A DNA stretch of 42,843 bases from Candidatus Roizmanbacteria bacterium GW2011_GWC1_37_12. GTDB taxonomy: Bacteria; Patescibacteriota; Microgenomatia; UBA1406; GWC2-37-13. A model generated the notes under the pieces. It had not been told where the DNA came from. It was given only the letters and a program-made list of their open reading frames with translations, and searched no databases. Positions 24,563 through 32,961 of this stretch are shown here, piece after piece; positions within the stretch are counted from its first letter, which is position 1, and each line of letters starts with the position of its first letter. The position numbers and the translations under genes were made by a program. The DNA lies in assembly GCA_000991135.1 (NCBI GenBank), contig LBST01000010.1:1-42843 (forward strand), read 5' to 3'.

Positions 24563-25248
24563 AGGCTCTCTCCATCCGGGCAATCTTTTGATTTTCTAAA
24601 TCCTGCGGTTTTTGCTTCTTCTTCAGAGCAAAACCAACGGTCGGATGTACCTGGTTTGATAGTTATTCTATCATAGTTATAACAATCAGGAGTGTGATAG
24701 ATTCTGGTATTGTCAGCAGGACGATAGTTGCCTTTGATCAGGCAGCCCTCTTTTTTTGTCTGACAAAAACTTGACCAGACTCCCCTGCCAGCAGATTTAG
24801 CTTTTTCTTGAGATTGTTCGATTATCAAGGAATTCTCCGTCATCGTCTTTCCTTTTTCAAAATATGCCAGACCTTCTTCAGCCATTGTTTCATTGATTGA
24901 TAGTTTGTCAAGATAGACATAGGCTAAAGTTCTGCCAAAATTATCTTTTCCGATTTTATCCAGAGAAATTATTTTACTTAAAATCAAGTCTTCCATCCTT
25001 GTCTTAGCATCGACCCCCAAACAATCCTTAGGATATTCCGGTGCGTTAACTTCATAAAGTCTTATTCTAACTCCGTTTTCAATATCAAAAGTATCTCCGT
25101 CTATCACCCGGTTGACTTTTGTTGTTTCAAAAAAATTATTTTTTATAGCTTTTGTTTTAAGAATTTTAAATAAACTATAAAAGTTCAATCCTAAACTTAT
25201 TAAAAGAATAGAACCTAAGTATAAAATTGAATTTTTATTAACACTCAT
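24559..25248 (-). CDS. Membrane-anchored staphylococcal-nuclease-like protein with C-terminal Cys domain
   Basis: The 229 residues contain an N-terminal membrane helix (ILYLGSILLISLGLNFYSLF), so the rest is outside. The SNase domain is at about 42-160: NRVIDGDTFDIENGVRIRLYEVNAPEYPKDCLG with conserved Asp, Arg and Glu, then GRTLAYVYLDKLSINETMAEEGLAYF. The C-terminal part GCLIKGNYRPADNTRIYHTPDCYNY to WFCSEEEAKTAGFRKSKDC is a small Cys domain seen in other secreted nucleases (from memory, the 'sunset' domain). Extracellular DNA or RNA cutting may feed the type IV pilus uptake system. TAAAAT ends six bases before the ATG. Confidence 0.88.
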   Translation of the reverse strand: MSVNKNSILYLGSILLISLGLNFYSLFKILKTKAIKNNFFETTKVNRVIDGDTFDIENGVRIRLYEVNAPEYPKDCLGVDAKTRMEDLILSKIISLDKIGKDNFGRTLAYVYLDKLSINETMAEEGLAYFEKGKTMTENSLIIEQSQEKAKSAGRGVWSSFCQTKKEGCLIKGNYRPADNTRIYHTPDCYNYDRITIKPGTSDRWFCSEEEAKTAGFRKSKDCPDGESL

Positions 25249-25254
25249 AAAATT

Positions 25255-25260
25255 ATTTTA
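25255..25260 (-). promoter_or_regulatory. -10 box TAAAAT, leaderless start of the nuclease gene
   Basis: TAAAAT, AATTTT and ATG (25248) follow each other on the minus strand, the recurring six-base spacing. Confidence 0.5.
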
Positions 25261-25279
25261 CTCCAAATATAATAAATCA

Positions 25280-25341
25280 AGGGACTGTCCTTAATAGGGA
25301 CAGGTCCTTAATAGGGACAGTCCCTAAAAGGTATGTCCTTA
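25280..25341. repeat. GGGACAGTCC palindromes, 3' flank of RAYT 2
   Basis: Three units in a row contain AGGGACTGTCCTTAAT, AGGGACAGGTCCTTAAT and AGGGACAGTCCCTAAAAGG. The last TCCTTAAT overlaps the transposase stop (25339-25341). The other flank at 26050-26085 has the same hairpin GGGACAGTCCC. Confidence 0.85.
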
Positions 25342-26043
25342 ATCTATAATGAGTTTTTCATAAACATCAGTTTCCCGTTCCGATTTCTCTTTATATCCTT
25401 CGACAAAACTTTGATAAGAGGAAAATCCGAGATCTTGATCTTTTTTGAAATAAGAAAGGATGTAATCTTTGCTTAACCATTTTGGTCCGTTTCCTTTGAC
25501 ATATAATTTATAGCTCGACCAGGGATAATCAAATAAATTTTTATTTTCTTTAAGTAACTCTTTGGGATTAAGGTGAATATAACGACTTAAATGTAATAAA
25601 TATTCTTCTTTTTTTATTAGTATAGCTTTATATCGACCTTGAAATAAATGACCAACTCTCATGTATTTTCTGTTGAAATATTGGGAATATTTTGTAAACA
25701 AACTCTTTATGAATAATTTCATATCGTTTTTATCAGTTTGTCTTAACACAAAATGAAAATGGTTAGGCATAAATACATAATTAAGAATTTCTATTCTTTC
25801 ATAAAAATTATCTAAAAATAATAATTTTGCAATTCTTTTATTTTTTTCTTCTTCAGATAGTAAATTGTTCATTTTTATCCTCTCTATTAATTCCTGTTTA
25901 GGAAGTAAATATAAGTCTATATAAGATAAAAGAGCACGATAGTCTTGTTCGTCAAAAAAGATTGGTAATTTATTAACGCCGCGGTTATAAACGTGATAAA
26001 AACCTTTCTCTACATAGATTTTAAGAGCATTTTTTCCAGGCAT
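25339..26043 (-). CDS. REP-associated tyrosine transposase (RAYT), second copy
   Basis: The 234 residues carry GFYHVYNRGVNKLPIFFDEQDYRALL at the N-terminus, the HUH-like FMPNHFHFVLRQTD, the catalytic-tyrosine region YSQYFNRKYMRVGHLFQGRYKAILI and LLHLSRYIHLNPKELLKE with DYPWSSYKLY. All are standard RAYT motifs. It differs strongly from the copy at 16803-17465 and sits between a different palindrome, GGGACAGTCCC (25280-25341 and 26050-26085). So the two transposases probably serve different repeat families. Confidence 0.92.
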   Translation of the reverse strand: MPGKNALKIYVEKGFYHVYNRGVNKLPIFFDEQDYRALLSYIDLYLLPKQELIERIKMNNLLSEEEKNKRIAKLLFLDNFYERIEILNYVFMPNHFHFVLRQTDKNDMKLFIKSLFTKYSQYFNRKYMRVGHLFQGRYKAILIKKEEYLLHLSRYIHLNPKELLKENKNLFDYPWSSYKLYVKGNGPKWLSKDYILSYFKKDQDLGFSSYQSFVEGYKEKSERETDVYEKLIID

Positions 26044-26049
26044 AATTTA

Positions 26050-26085
26050 AAGGGACAGTCCCTAATAAAGACTGTCCTATTAAAA
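26050..26085. repeat. GGGACAGTCCC palindrome, 5' flank of RAYT 2
   Basis: AAGGGACAGTCCCTAATAAA plus GACTGTCCTATTAAAA forms two opposed REP-like hairpins immediately before the transposase start. Confidence 0.85.
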
Positions 26086-26180
26086 CATAACTAAAATACG
26101 TTGTCTATAGACTATACGCTACAAAAGGGTAACTTTAGAAGGTTATGACAGTTAATTTCCTTCGATATGCCATCCGTGTT

Positions 26181-26275
26181 TTATCTCCCTCGGTTGAGAG
26201 GAGATGAAGTTGGAGTTGCTTTTGGAGTTATCGTCGGAGTAATCCAATAAGGAGGTTTTCCAAGATAAGAATTCA
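26181..26275 (-). pseudogene. Possible remnant of a PBP-like C-terminal tail
   Basis: One minus-strand frame reads LNSYLGKPPYWITPTITPKA then TPTSSPLNRGR and stop. It echoes the PBP in this window (DAYLGGLPKDG and YITPTVIPSPTL). There is no start, and it lies just behind the unknown gene's stop in another frame. It may be a decayed copy or a frameshifted end. The rest of the gap 26086-26180 holds only the palindrome GTCTATAGAC. Confidence 0.3.
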
Positions 26276-26977
26276 ATTTGTAGCGACTTTTTGAGGAATG
26301 TTAGGAAAGCCTATTAGGTAAGTTAAGTTAGGGACGGGTTTATTACCTAAACTTAAAATCCAATCTTTTTTTCCAGCCTTAGATCTCATTTTTTCCGAAA
26401 AAAGTATACTATCAGGATTTTTTAAGAACTTCTCTAACGCAATCGGTTTAATTTCATAATCAGCCATTTCATTTTTTTCTACGCCGACGTTAAGAGCTGT
26501 TCGGATATAAGCTTCATCTGTAGGATTAAAGGTGTATTCGCTGCTGATTAGTCTTCCATTCTTGATCCCTGAAGTTCTTAAGGTCGGCTTGCCGGCTTCG
26601 ATAGTATAAGCAAGGCAAAAATCGTTTCTAGCCAAACTTGTTAGCTGCATAGATTGTTGTATTAACATAAAGCCGGATTTATTTAGATCAAAAAGTATAT
26701 AGGCGTCTGTAAAAAAATCCTTGTTCATGATTCCTCTTTTTAAACCAAGGTTAGTTAGCAGGTCGAGAAACCGATCAAAATCTTTTATATCAGGAAAACT
26801 CAATTTTAAAAATTCTACCACTTCTCTGTTGTAGAGTCCTCGGTGCTCAAAGCCCTTTGTTTTATACTGGAATGCAGTTAGGTGTGCTTCTGCTTCAGAA
26901 AATAATTTGCTAAGTTCAATTGGCTCGTTTTCTGACTTTTTTACCATTTGAACGATTGCTTCAATTCGTTTTGACAT
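26273..26977 (-). CDS. Unknown protein, 234 aa
   Basis: I do not recognise this family. It has no signal peptide or membrane helix. The sequence is a mixed alpha/beta cytosolic type with a basic N-terminus (MSKRIEAIVQMVKKSENEPIELSKLFSEAEAHL). The start is taken as the second ATG, at 26977, because TATAAT (26984-26989 complement) ends exactly six bases before it; the ATG at 26983 would leave no spacing. It is divergent from the PBP gene across 62 bases holding both -10 boxes. Confidence 0.65.
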   Translation of the reverse strand: MSKRIEAIVQMVKKSENEPIELSKLFSEAEAHLTAFQYKTKGFEHRGLYNREVVEFLKLSFPDIKDFDRFLDLLTNLGLKRGIMNKDFFTDAYILFDLNKSGFMLIQQSMQLTSLARNDFCLAYTIEAGKPTLRTSGIKNGRLISSEYTFNPTDEAYIRTALNVGVEKNEMADYEIKPIALEKFLKNPDSILFSEKMRSKAGKKDWILSLGNKPVPNLTYLIGFPNIPQKVATN

Positions 26978-26983
26978 TCTCAT

Positions 26984-26989
26984 ATTATA
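26984..26989 (-). promoter_or_regulatory. -10 box TATAAT, leaderless start of the unknown gene
   Basis: TATAAT is followed by ATGAGA and then ATG (26977). The six-base spacing decides between two in-frame ATG codons. Confidence 0.55.
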
Positions 26990-27027
26990 AGATAATATTT
27001 GATTTTTACAATTTTATTTTTCACCTA

Positions 27028-27033
27028 TATAAT
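27028..27033 (+). promoter_or_regulatory. -10 box TATAAT, leaderless start of the PBP gene
   Basis: TATAAT, AAATCT and ATG (27040) follow directly. Six-base spacing, no Shine-Dalgarno. Confidence 0.6.
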
Positions 27034-27039
27034 AAATCT

Positions 27040-29598
27040 ATGTACCTATCTCGCCGTTCACGCTTCCAAAAACAATATTTTAAGCAAAGGCTTTTGGCTT
27101 ATGGTTTGATCGGAGCTTTGGCCGTAATTGTCGTTGGTTTTATTTTTTCTTTTTTAATCTTTGCCTGGTATGCCAAGGATCTGCCTTCGCCTTCCAAGCT
27201 TTCCAGTCTTTCTGGTTACTCGACTGTTTTTCTTGATCGCGACGGCAAAGTACTTTACGACATGTATAAGGACAAGAATCGCGTTCCGGTGACTTTTACA
27301 GAAATACCCGATTACTTAAAACAAGCAACAATCGCAATCGAAGATAAAAATTTTTATAAACACGCTGGGATTTCCCAATTTGGGATATTGAGAGCCGCGA
27401 TTAACATCGTCCTTGGTCGAGGTCTTCAGAGCGGATCGACGATTACCCAGCAGTTGATTAAAAATGTCCTTTTGACATCGCGCCGGACTATTGCCAGAAA
27501 AGTCCAGGAAATGATTCTCGCCTTTGAGGTCGAGCGCCGCTACAAAAAAGACGAGATTTTATTGATGTATCTGAATGAATCTCCTTATGGCGGGACTTTT
27601 TGGGGAGTCGGTACGGCTGCTAAAGGCTATTTTGGCAAAGAAGTCAAGGATCTAAATTTAGTGCAATCGGCAATTATCGCCGGACTCCCCCAATCGCCGA
27701 GCTTTTACTCACCCTTTATCGGTAAAAACGACGCTTGGAGGGGTCGGGCCAAAGACGTCTTAAGACGGATGAGGGAAGACGACTATATCACGCGTGATCA
27801 AGAAAAAAAGGCACTGTCTGATTTGGAAAAAATTCGCTTTACCGCTCCAAAATTGGCAATTTCCGCTCCTCATTTTGTTTTTTATTCCAAAGACCAGGTG
27901 GAAAAAGAATACGGCGAAAAGCTCATTGATCAAGGGATAAAGGTAAAGACCACTCTCGATTTGGAAGTCCAAAAAACCGCGGAAAAAATTGTCAGCGAGG
28001 AAATTGAAAAACTTAAAGGTCTAAACGCCACAAACGGCGCTGTTGTCGTACTGGACTCAAAGACCGGTGATATATTGGCGATGGTCGGAAGCTATGATTA
28101 TAACGACGAAAAATTTGGAAAGTTTAACGCTGCTTTGGGTCTCCGCCAGCCAGGAAGTGCCGTCAAGCCGATTACTTATGCGACGGCCTTGGAAAAAGGT
28201 TATACACCCTCAATGGTCCTAATGGATGTCAAGACAGAATTTTCATCAGGAAATAGCGCCGATAAACCATATACACCAGTCAACTATGACGGAAAGTTCC
28301 GCGGACCCATGCAGATAAGGTTTACTCTAGGCAATTCGGAAAACATTCCCGCAGTCAAAATGTTGGCAATTGCTGGAATTCGTGATTTTTTACAAAAAGC
28401 AACCGACATGGGGATGACGACCTTTGCCCCCACCCAAGAAAACCTCAATCGCTTTGGTTTATCAGTGACTTTGGGTGGAGGCGAGACTACTCTTCTTGAT
28501 CTGACTTCAGCTTTTTCTGTGTTTGCTGGAAACGGCAATAAAAAGGAAAGGCGAGTTATTTCAGAAATCACTGACTTCAAAGGCAAAAAAATTTATAAGC
28601 AAGTTCGCGTAAGAGAAAAACAAGTTTTGACTCCAGAAGTAGCATTTCTGATTTCTCATATCCTTTCAGACAACAACGCCCGTCTTGAAGTTTTTGGTCC
28701 AAATTCCTACCTAAATATTCCCGGTAAAACCGTCGCTGTAAAAACTGGTACGACAGATGACAAACGGGACAACTGGGCGGTAGGTTATACCAAGTCGATT
28801 ACGGTTGGCGTCTGGGTAGGAAATAATGACAATTCTCCGATGAATCCGAAGATTGCATCAGGAGCAACAGGCGCTTCTCCGATTTTTTATCGTCTGATGC
28901 GAGAATTATTGAAAGATCATGAAGACGGGATTATGGACAAGCCTGATAAGGTGAAAGCTTTGACAATCGATGCTTATTTGGGTGGACTTCCAAAAGACGG
29001 TTACCCAACAAGATCAGAATACTTTATCGAAGGTACAGAACCGAAAGACGTTTCGCCTTTTTACAAAAAACTAAAGCTTTCCAAAGCCAATGGAAAATTA
29101 GCCAACGACGTGGAAATAAAAAATGGAAATTTTGAAGAAAAGGAATTTGTCATTATTACTGAAAGCGATCCTGTGTCAGGAGACGGAAAAAATCGCTGGC
29201 AGGAAGGCATAGATGCGTGGTTGAAAGACCAGGGCGACCCCAAGTTTCACCCTCCGACCGAGACTTCAGATGCCTCAACCGATGATGTTATAATATCCAT
29301 AAAAAATCCATCGGGTCAGCAAACCGTAGATTCAAATAATGTTGAAATAAAGGCTAAAATAATCAGCATTGCTAAAATAAAAAACGTAAAAATAAAAATT
29401 AATGGTAGTGAGGTGAAGTCTATCGATGGAGATAAGGAGGAGGTAAATGAAACTATTAATTTGGTCGATGGTGCTTATGAACTACAAGTAGTCGCCACCA
29501 ATGAAAAAGATAAGCAAGGAGAATCCACAATAAAATTTGGAGTTAATAAGCCTTGGGATTATATTACGCCAACAGTTATACCGTCACCAACACTATAA
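27040..29598 (+). CDS. Class A penicillin-binding protein (PBP1A-like)
   Basis: The 852-residue protein builds peptidoglycan. It has an N-terminal basic segment and membrane helix at about 21-44 (LIGALAVIVVGFIFSFLIFAW). The glycosyltransferase domain has AIEDKNFYKHAGIS, GSTITQQLIKN and EMILAFEVERRYKKDEILLMYLNESPYGG. The transpeptidase domain has the SxxK-type GSAVKPITYA, the SxN SENIP and the KTGTTD motif. A C-terminal Ig/Big-like domain (about 740-840, ISIKNPSGQQTVDSNNVEIK to ATNEKDKQGESTIKFGV) ends in a Thr/Pro tail, YITPTVIPSPTL. The ATG at 27040 is fixed by the leaderless TATAAT. Confidence 0.93.
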   Translation: MYLSRRSRFQKQYFKQRLLAYGLIGALAVIVVGFIFSFLIFAWYAKDLPSPSKLSSLSGYSTVFLDRDGKVLYDMYKDKNRVPVTFTEIPDYLKQATIAIEDKNFYKHAGISQFGILRAAINIVLGRGLQSGSTITQQLIKNVLLTSRRTIARKVQEMILAFEVERRYKKDEILLMYLNESPYGGTFWGVGTAAKGYFGKEVKDLNLVQSAIIAGLPQSPSFYSPFIGKNDAWRGRAKDVLRRMREDDYITRDQEKKALSDLEKIRFTAPKLAISAPHFVFYSKDQVEKEYGEKLIDQGIKVKTTLDLEVQKTAEKIVSEEIEKLKGLNATNGAVVVLDSKTGDILAMVGSYDYNDEKFGKFNAALGLRQPGSAVKPITYATALEKGYTPSMVLMDVKTEFSSGNSADKPYTPVNYDGKFRGPMQIRFTLGNSENIPAVKMLAIAGIRDFLQKATDMGMTTFAPTQENLNRFGLSVTLGGGETTLLDLTSAFSVFAGNGNKKERRVISEITDFKGKKIYKQVRVREKQVLTPEVAFLISHILSDNNARLEVFGPNSYLNIPGKTVAVKTGTTDDKRDNWAVGYTKSITVGVWVGNNDNSPMNPKIASGATGASPIFYRLMRELLKDHEDGIMDKPDKVKALTIDAYLGGLPKDGYPTRSEYFIEGTEPKDVSPFYKKLKLSKANGKLANDVEIKNGNFEEKEFVIITESDPVSGDGKNRWQEGIDAWLKDQGDPKFHPPTETSDASTDDVIISIKNPSGQQTVDSNNVEIKAKIISIAKIKNVKIKINGSEVKSIDGDKEEVNETINLVDGAYELQVVATNEKDKQGESTIKFGVNKPWDYITPTVIPSPTL

Positions 29599-29639
29599 TA
29601 CTCTTGAATTTGTTTTTATATATATATATTATTTGAATA

Positions 29640-31058
29640 ATGAAGGATAAGGTTTGTATTTCTAAAACATTTGTTTACTTAACACTTTTTATCGGGTTTT
29701 TAGTAGGTTTAATCTACTTTTTAAGTTATATAAATTCTTCAAAAAAAGTTCTTAATTCAAAGGCTGAAGGAATAACTTCTATACCTAATCAATTAGCTCC
29801 TTCACCTAGTCCCTGCTCAAGAAGATATGACTATCTTGATATATATGATAATAAAATACATAAGGCAAAGACTAGTAATATAAAATCAAATACTTGTGAA
29901 TACCGGGTTAGGGCTTATGATAAAATCGGCGTTGGTACCGCCTACGAAAATGCTTTGACCGGTTATACTTGTGAAAATGGACAGTTTGTAAAAAGCAAAA
30001 AATGTACTCCTTTTTACTATGGTCAAAGAGATATTCGTGGGCAAAAATTACAATGCTATCTGGAATTACTAGGAACTTATGAAACAAATATTTATTGCAA
30101 AAAGGCAGATGTCAATTCAGTTGGTGATATAAAAATCGGATCATTATTTTATGGATATGATAATGAAGATCAAAATGTCCCTATTTATCAAAAAGACTCT
30201 TCAAACAAAAAGACATTTATTAACTGGCACTTTGATATAGCAAAAGAACCAAAAACTATTGAAGGTTTGCCTGGTTACGCAGCAACAAGGATGACTTATG
30301 TTAGTCCTACACTCATGCCAACATTTTCGATTACTCCAGCCTCTACTGTAGTTCAGCCAACCCCACTTCCAACGATGGCAGTTTATAATTCAAAAAATAA
30401 ATGCATTGACAACTCTTCTTTGATTCAAATAAATACAGAGCCAAATTTGAGTTCCTTTGAACCAGCCGATACTATAAAAATAACTTTTAGAATAGCGAAT
30501 TCAGGAGACTGTACTTGGAATACTTCCTATTCTTTGGTTTATTTAGCTGGAGATAGATTGAATATTATAAGTGTCCCTCTTTCAGTAAAAGTTCTGCCGT
30601 CAAATTACGTTAATTTAGCTTTGGGATTATTAGCTCCTCCTAGTCCAGGTGAATATAGCAGTAAATATCAGCTCAAAAATGATTCTGGCTTTCTCTTTGG
30701 TGAAATTTTTGAAGCGAAGATTAAAGTTGACTTATCCCCAATTGAGGTTAGAAATTGCTTAGTCCAAGGGGAAAAGGTATATTATGGATTTTACTATGAC
30801 AATGGCGAATATTTTATTTCTAACCTAAAGAAAGATGACTATTTTATTTTAAAAGCTGATACAGACAGTGTCATCTCAAAACAAAAAGATAAAGATACGA
30901 TAATCAGGAAAGTCCTTACAGATAAGGATTCTATTATTCAAGATACCTCTGCTTTCAGGAACTTTTATAATGATGGTGGTTGGGCCTGGTGCGAACCTCA
31001 AAGCGCTGGTTTCGCCAGTCAAGTTGATTGGAAGTTTTTCCAATATTTAAATCAGTAA
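29640..31058 (+). CDS. Membrane-anchored protein with an NBR1/FW-type Ig domain
   Basis: The 472 residues start with a basic region and a membrane helix at about 9-30 (FVYLTLFIGFLVGLIYFLSY), so the rest is extracellular. Residues about 30-245 are a Cys-containing region I do not recognise, ending in a Ser/Thr/Pro linker (PTLMPTFSITPASTVVQPTP). Residues about 265-365 fit the FW (NBR1-like) fold: FEPADTIKITFRIANSGDCTWNTSYSLVYL, then LGLLAPPSPGEYSSKYQL and FGEIFEAKIKVD. The last 110 residues are a further unknown domain. FW domains occur in bacterial surface proteins and usually bind ligands. A TATTAT box lies seven bases before the ATG. Confidence 0.7.
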   Translation: MKDKVCISKTFVYLTLFIGFLVGLIYFLSYINSSKKVLNSKAEGITSIPNQLAPSPSPCSRRYDYLDIYDNKIHKAKTSNIKSNTCEYRVRAYDKIGVGTAYENALTGYTCENGQFVKSKKCTPFYYGQRDIRGQKLQCYLELLGTYETNIYCKKADVNSVGDIKIGSLFYGYDNEDQNVPIYQKDSSNKKTFINWHFDIAKEPKTIEGLPGYAATRMTYVSPTLMPTFSITPASTVVQPTPLPTMAVYNSKNKCIDNSSLIQINTEPNLSSFEPADTIKITFRIANSGDCTWNTSYSLVYLAGDRLNIISVPLSVKVLPSNYVNLALGLLAPPSPGEYSSKYQLKNDSGFLFGEIFEAKIKVDLSPIEVRNCLVQGEKVYYGFYYDNGEYFISNLKKDDYFILKADTDSVISKQKDKDTIIRKVLTDKDSIIQDTSAFRNFYNDGGWAWCEPQSAGFASQVDWKFFQYLNQ

Positions 31059-31073
31059 TCTTATTTGATGATT

Positions 31074-32960
31074 TTATATTCTATTGAGTTCTTCTTTTGC
31101 GTCTTGTTCAGTGATGTTTTTTTCGGATGATGAATAATAGAAACGTAATGTCAGCTTGTTTTCGAAAAGAGTGACAACTTCGATTTTTTGCAATAGTTTC
31201 GACCCAAATGCCTTTTTCCGAATAACCTCATAGGTTAGTTGAGGTGAAAGATTAAAAGTTTTATCTAGTTTGATAACAGCATAGGGGTTAGTCGGCTGAT
31301 ATTTAGAGAACTGTCTATATCTGTCAATCAACCATTGAAGATCGATTTCGATTATAAAGACGCCGTCACGTTCAATAATCTCTGGTAGGGATAATTCATG
31401 AATTATCTCTACGTTTAATTCCCTATATAACGCCTCGATAATTCCTTTCAAATCAAAGTAATCAGTATTTACAGCGACTCCTAACTTATAAGTTTCTTCT
31501 GGAAGCTCATTCTTTCTAGGTAGATAAACCTTAGCAATTTCAAAGAATTTCAAAACATCCTTTTTCCCTGTATTATCATCAACATTTTTATAAAGAGAAG
31601 GTAATAATGTTTGTCTCATATATTCGATTTCTTCAGAAATCGTACTAGATAGTTTTAGATGTTCTTCAATCTTCAATTTTGAATTTTGAATCATTTCCTT
31701 CGATATCATCGAGTAGTTGATGACTTCGTTGAGTCCCAGATGCTTCAGAAAATATTTAACTTTTGAGTTTATGAAAAATAGTTTTTCAAATTCTTTTGGC
31801 TGCTCTACAATAGCAGGAGGCTGTAAGTTATTTGGAAGCTTGTGATAGCCGTAGATTCTTGCCACTTCTTCGACAAGGTCTTCTGGAATAGAAATATCGT
31901 TACTTCTCCACGAAGGAATTTTTAGTTGTACCATCTTTGCGCGGTCGCTGTCGAGATGGTATATTTCAAATCCCAGATTCTTTAAAACATTATCTATATC
32001 TTCTTTCTCAATTTTTACTCCAATAATTTTTTCAAAAATTTCGTAATCTGTCTCCACGGCTTTATATTTACTTTTTTCAGAATTTATATCATACAAAGAA
32101 CTGATAACTTTTCCATTTGCAATTTTTTCGTAAAGTTCGATTCCCTTGTCAAAAGCCATCCTGGCCGCTTTGGGGTCAGGATTTTTTTCATTGATGGAAG
32201 CGGCTATGGTTCTTATCCCTAATTTCATTGAAGTTCTTCTGATTGCCTTCGGATCGTTGGTCTCGATCCAAAAGACGATTTTTTTGGTCTCGTCAGTGAC
32301 AACGCTATTTTCCAATCCCATTATTCCTGGTAAATCAATTATTCTTCCTGTACCGTCGTCAAAAACTACATCTCGATTATCAAGTTGATATTCTTTTTTG
32401 TCCAAGGTAACGATCTTTTCACCTTTTTTTGCATAACGAATAAGGATTTTTCCAGTTTTGATTCGATCAAAATCAAATACATGAGCCGGGTGGCCTGTTT
32501 CAAGCATGACATAATTTGTCACATCTATTAGGTTGTTAAGCGCTCTGATTCCGCAGTTTTGCAGTCTTTCTTTTATATATGTAGGCGATTTTCCTGTTTT
32601 TACATCCATAACAACTGCCAGTTTCCTTGGGCAAAGATTATCATCATCAATAATTTTTAATTCCGTCAATCCCCTTCCACCCCTTCCACCTCGGAGGTGT
32701 AAGGAGGCTAAATTCTTTTTTAATTTAGCTTTTTTGTCGAAACGAGGTAGGATTGCCGCAGCTTCTCTTGCAATTCCAACAACCGAAGCATAGTCAATTC
32801 TATTTGAAATTACTTCAATATCGTAGACCCAGTCGTTCTTAACTTTAGTAACTGATTCGATTGATGGACCGCATAAGGATAGATATTCGCTAATTTCTTT
32901 AGGAGTAGCATCCGTATCTAAATATTCAAGTAGCCAATTGTGAGTTATTTTTATATTCAT
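31074..32960 (-). CDS. pheT: Phenylalanyl-tRNA synthetase beta chain, short form
   Basis: The 628 residues are far below the usual 790 or so. The N-terminus (MNIKITHNWLLEYLDTDATPKEISEYLSLCGPSIESVTKV) runs straight into NDWVYDIEVISNRIDYASVVGIAREAAAI, so the EMAP-type OB-fold (B2 domain) between them is missing. The B3/B4 region (RALNNLIDVTNYVMLETGHPAHVFDFD), B5 (GYHKLPNNLQPP) and a C-terminal FDX-ACB anticodon-binding domain remain. Repeat-derived inserts are NLASLHLRGGRGGRG (residues 83-97) and VEIIHELSL (517-525). It pairs with PheS to charge tRNA-Phe. It follows pheS by one base. Confidence 0.92.
   Translation of the reverse strand: MNIKITHNWLLEYLDTDATPKEISEYLSLCGPSIESVTKVKNDWVYDIEVISNRIDYASVVGIAREAAAILPRFDKKAKLKKNLASLHLRGGRGGRGLTELKIIDDDNLCPRKLAVVMDVKTGKSPTYIKERLQNCGIRALNNLIDVTNYVMLETGHPAHVFDFDRIKTGKILIRYAKKGEKIVTLDKKEYQLDNRDVVFDDGTGRIIDLPGIMGLENSVVTDETKKIVFWIETNDPKAIRRTSMKLGIRTIAASINEKNPDPKAARMAFDKGIELYEKIANGKVISSLYDINSEKSKYKAVETDYEIFEKIIGVKIEKEDIDNVLKNLGFEIYHLDSDRAKMVQLKIPSWRSNDISIPEDLVEEVARIYGYHKLPNNLQPPAIVEQPKEFEKLFFINSKVKYFLKHLGLNEVINYSMISKEMIQNSKLKIEEHLKLSSTISEEIEYMRQTLLPSLYKNVDDNTGKKDVLKFFEIAKVYLPRKNELPEETYKLGVAVNTDYFDLKGIIEALYRELNVEIIHELSLPEIIERDGVFIIEIDLQWLIDRYRQFSKYQPTNPYAVIKLDKTFNLSPQLTYEVIRKKAFGSKLLQKIEVVTLFENKLTLRFYYSSSEKNITEQDAKEELNRI
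31385..31412. repeat. Palindromic element family D, copy in pheT
   Basis: The 28-base unit centres on GATAATTCATGAATTATC. It is homologous to recG 23622-23649; the paired change C-G to T-A keeps the palindrome. The minus strand encodes VEIIHELSL (517-525), matching recG VGTIHELSL in frame. Confidence 0.85.
32683..32711 (+). repeat. Palindromic element family A, copy 3 (inside pheT)
   Basis: The unit CTTCCACCTCGGAGGTGTAA plus GGAGGCTAA differs from the RAYT-flanking copies at two bases. A partial duplicate CCCCTTCCAC precedes it (32671-32680). It encodes NLASLHLRGG in the minus frame of pheT, at the seam between the N-terminal region and B3. Confidence 0.88.
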
Positions 32961-32961
32961 A

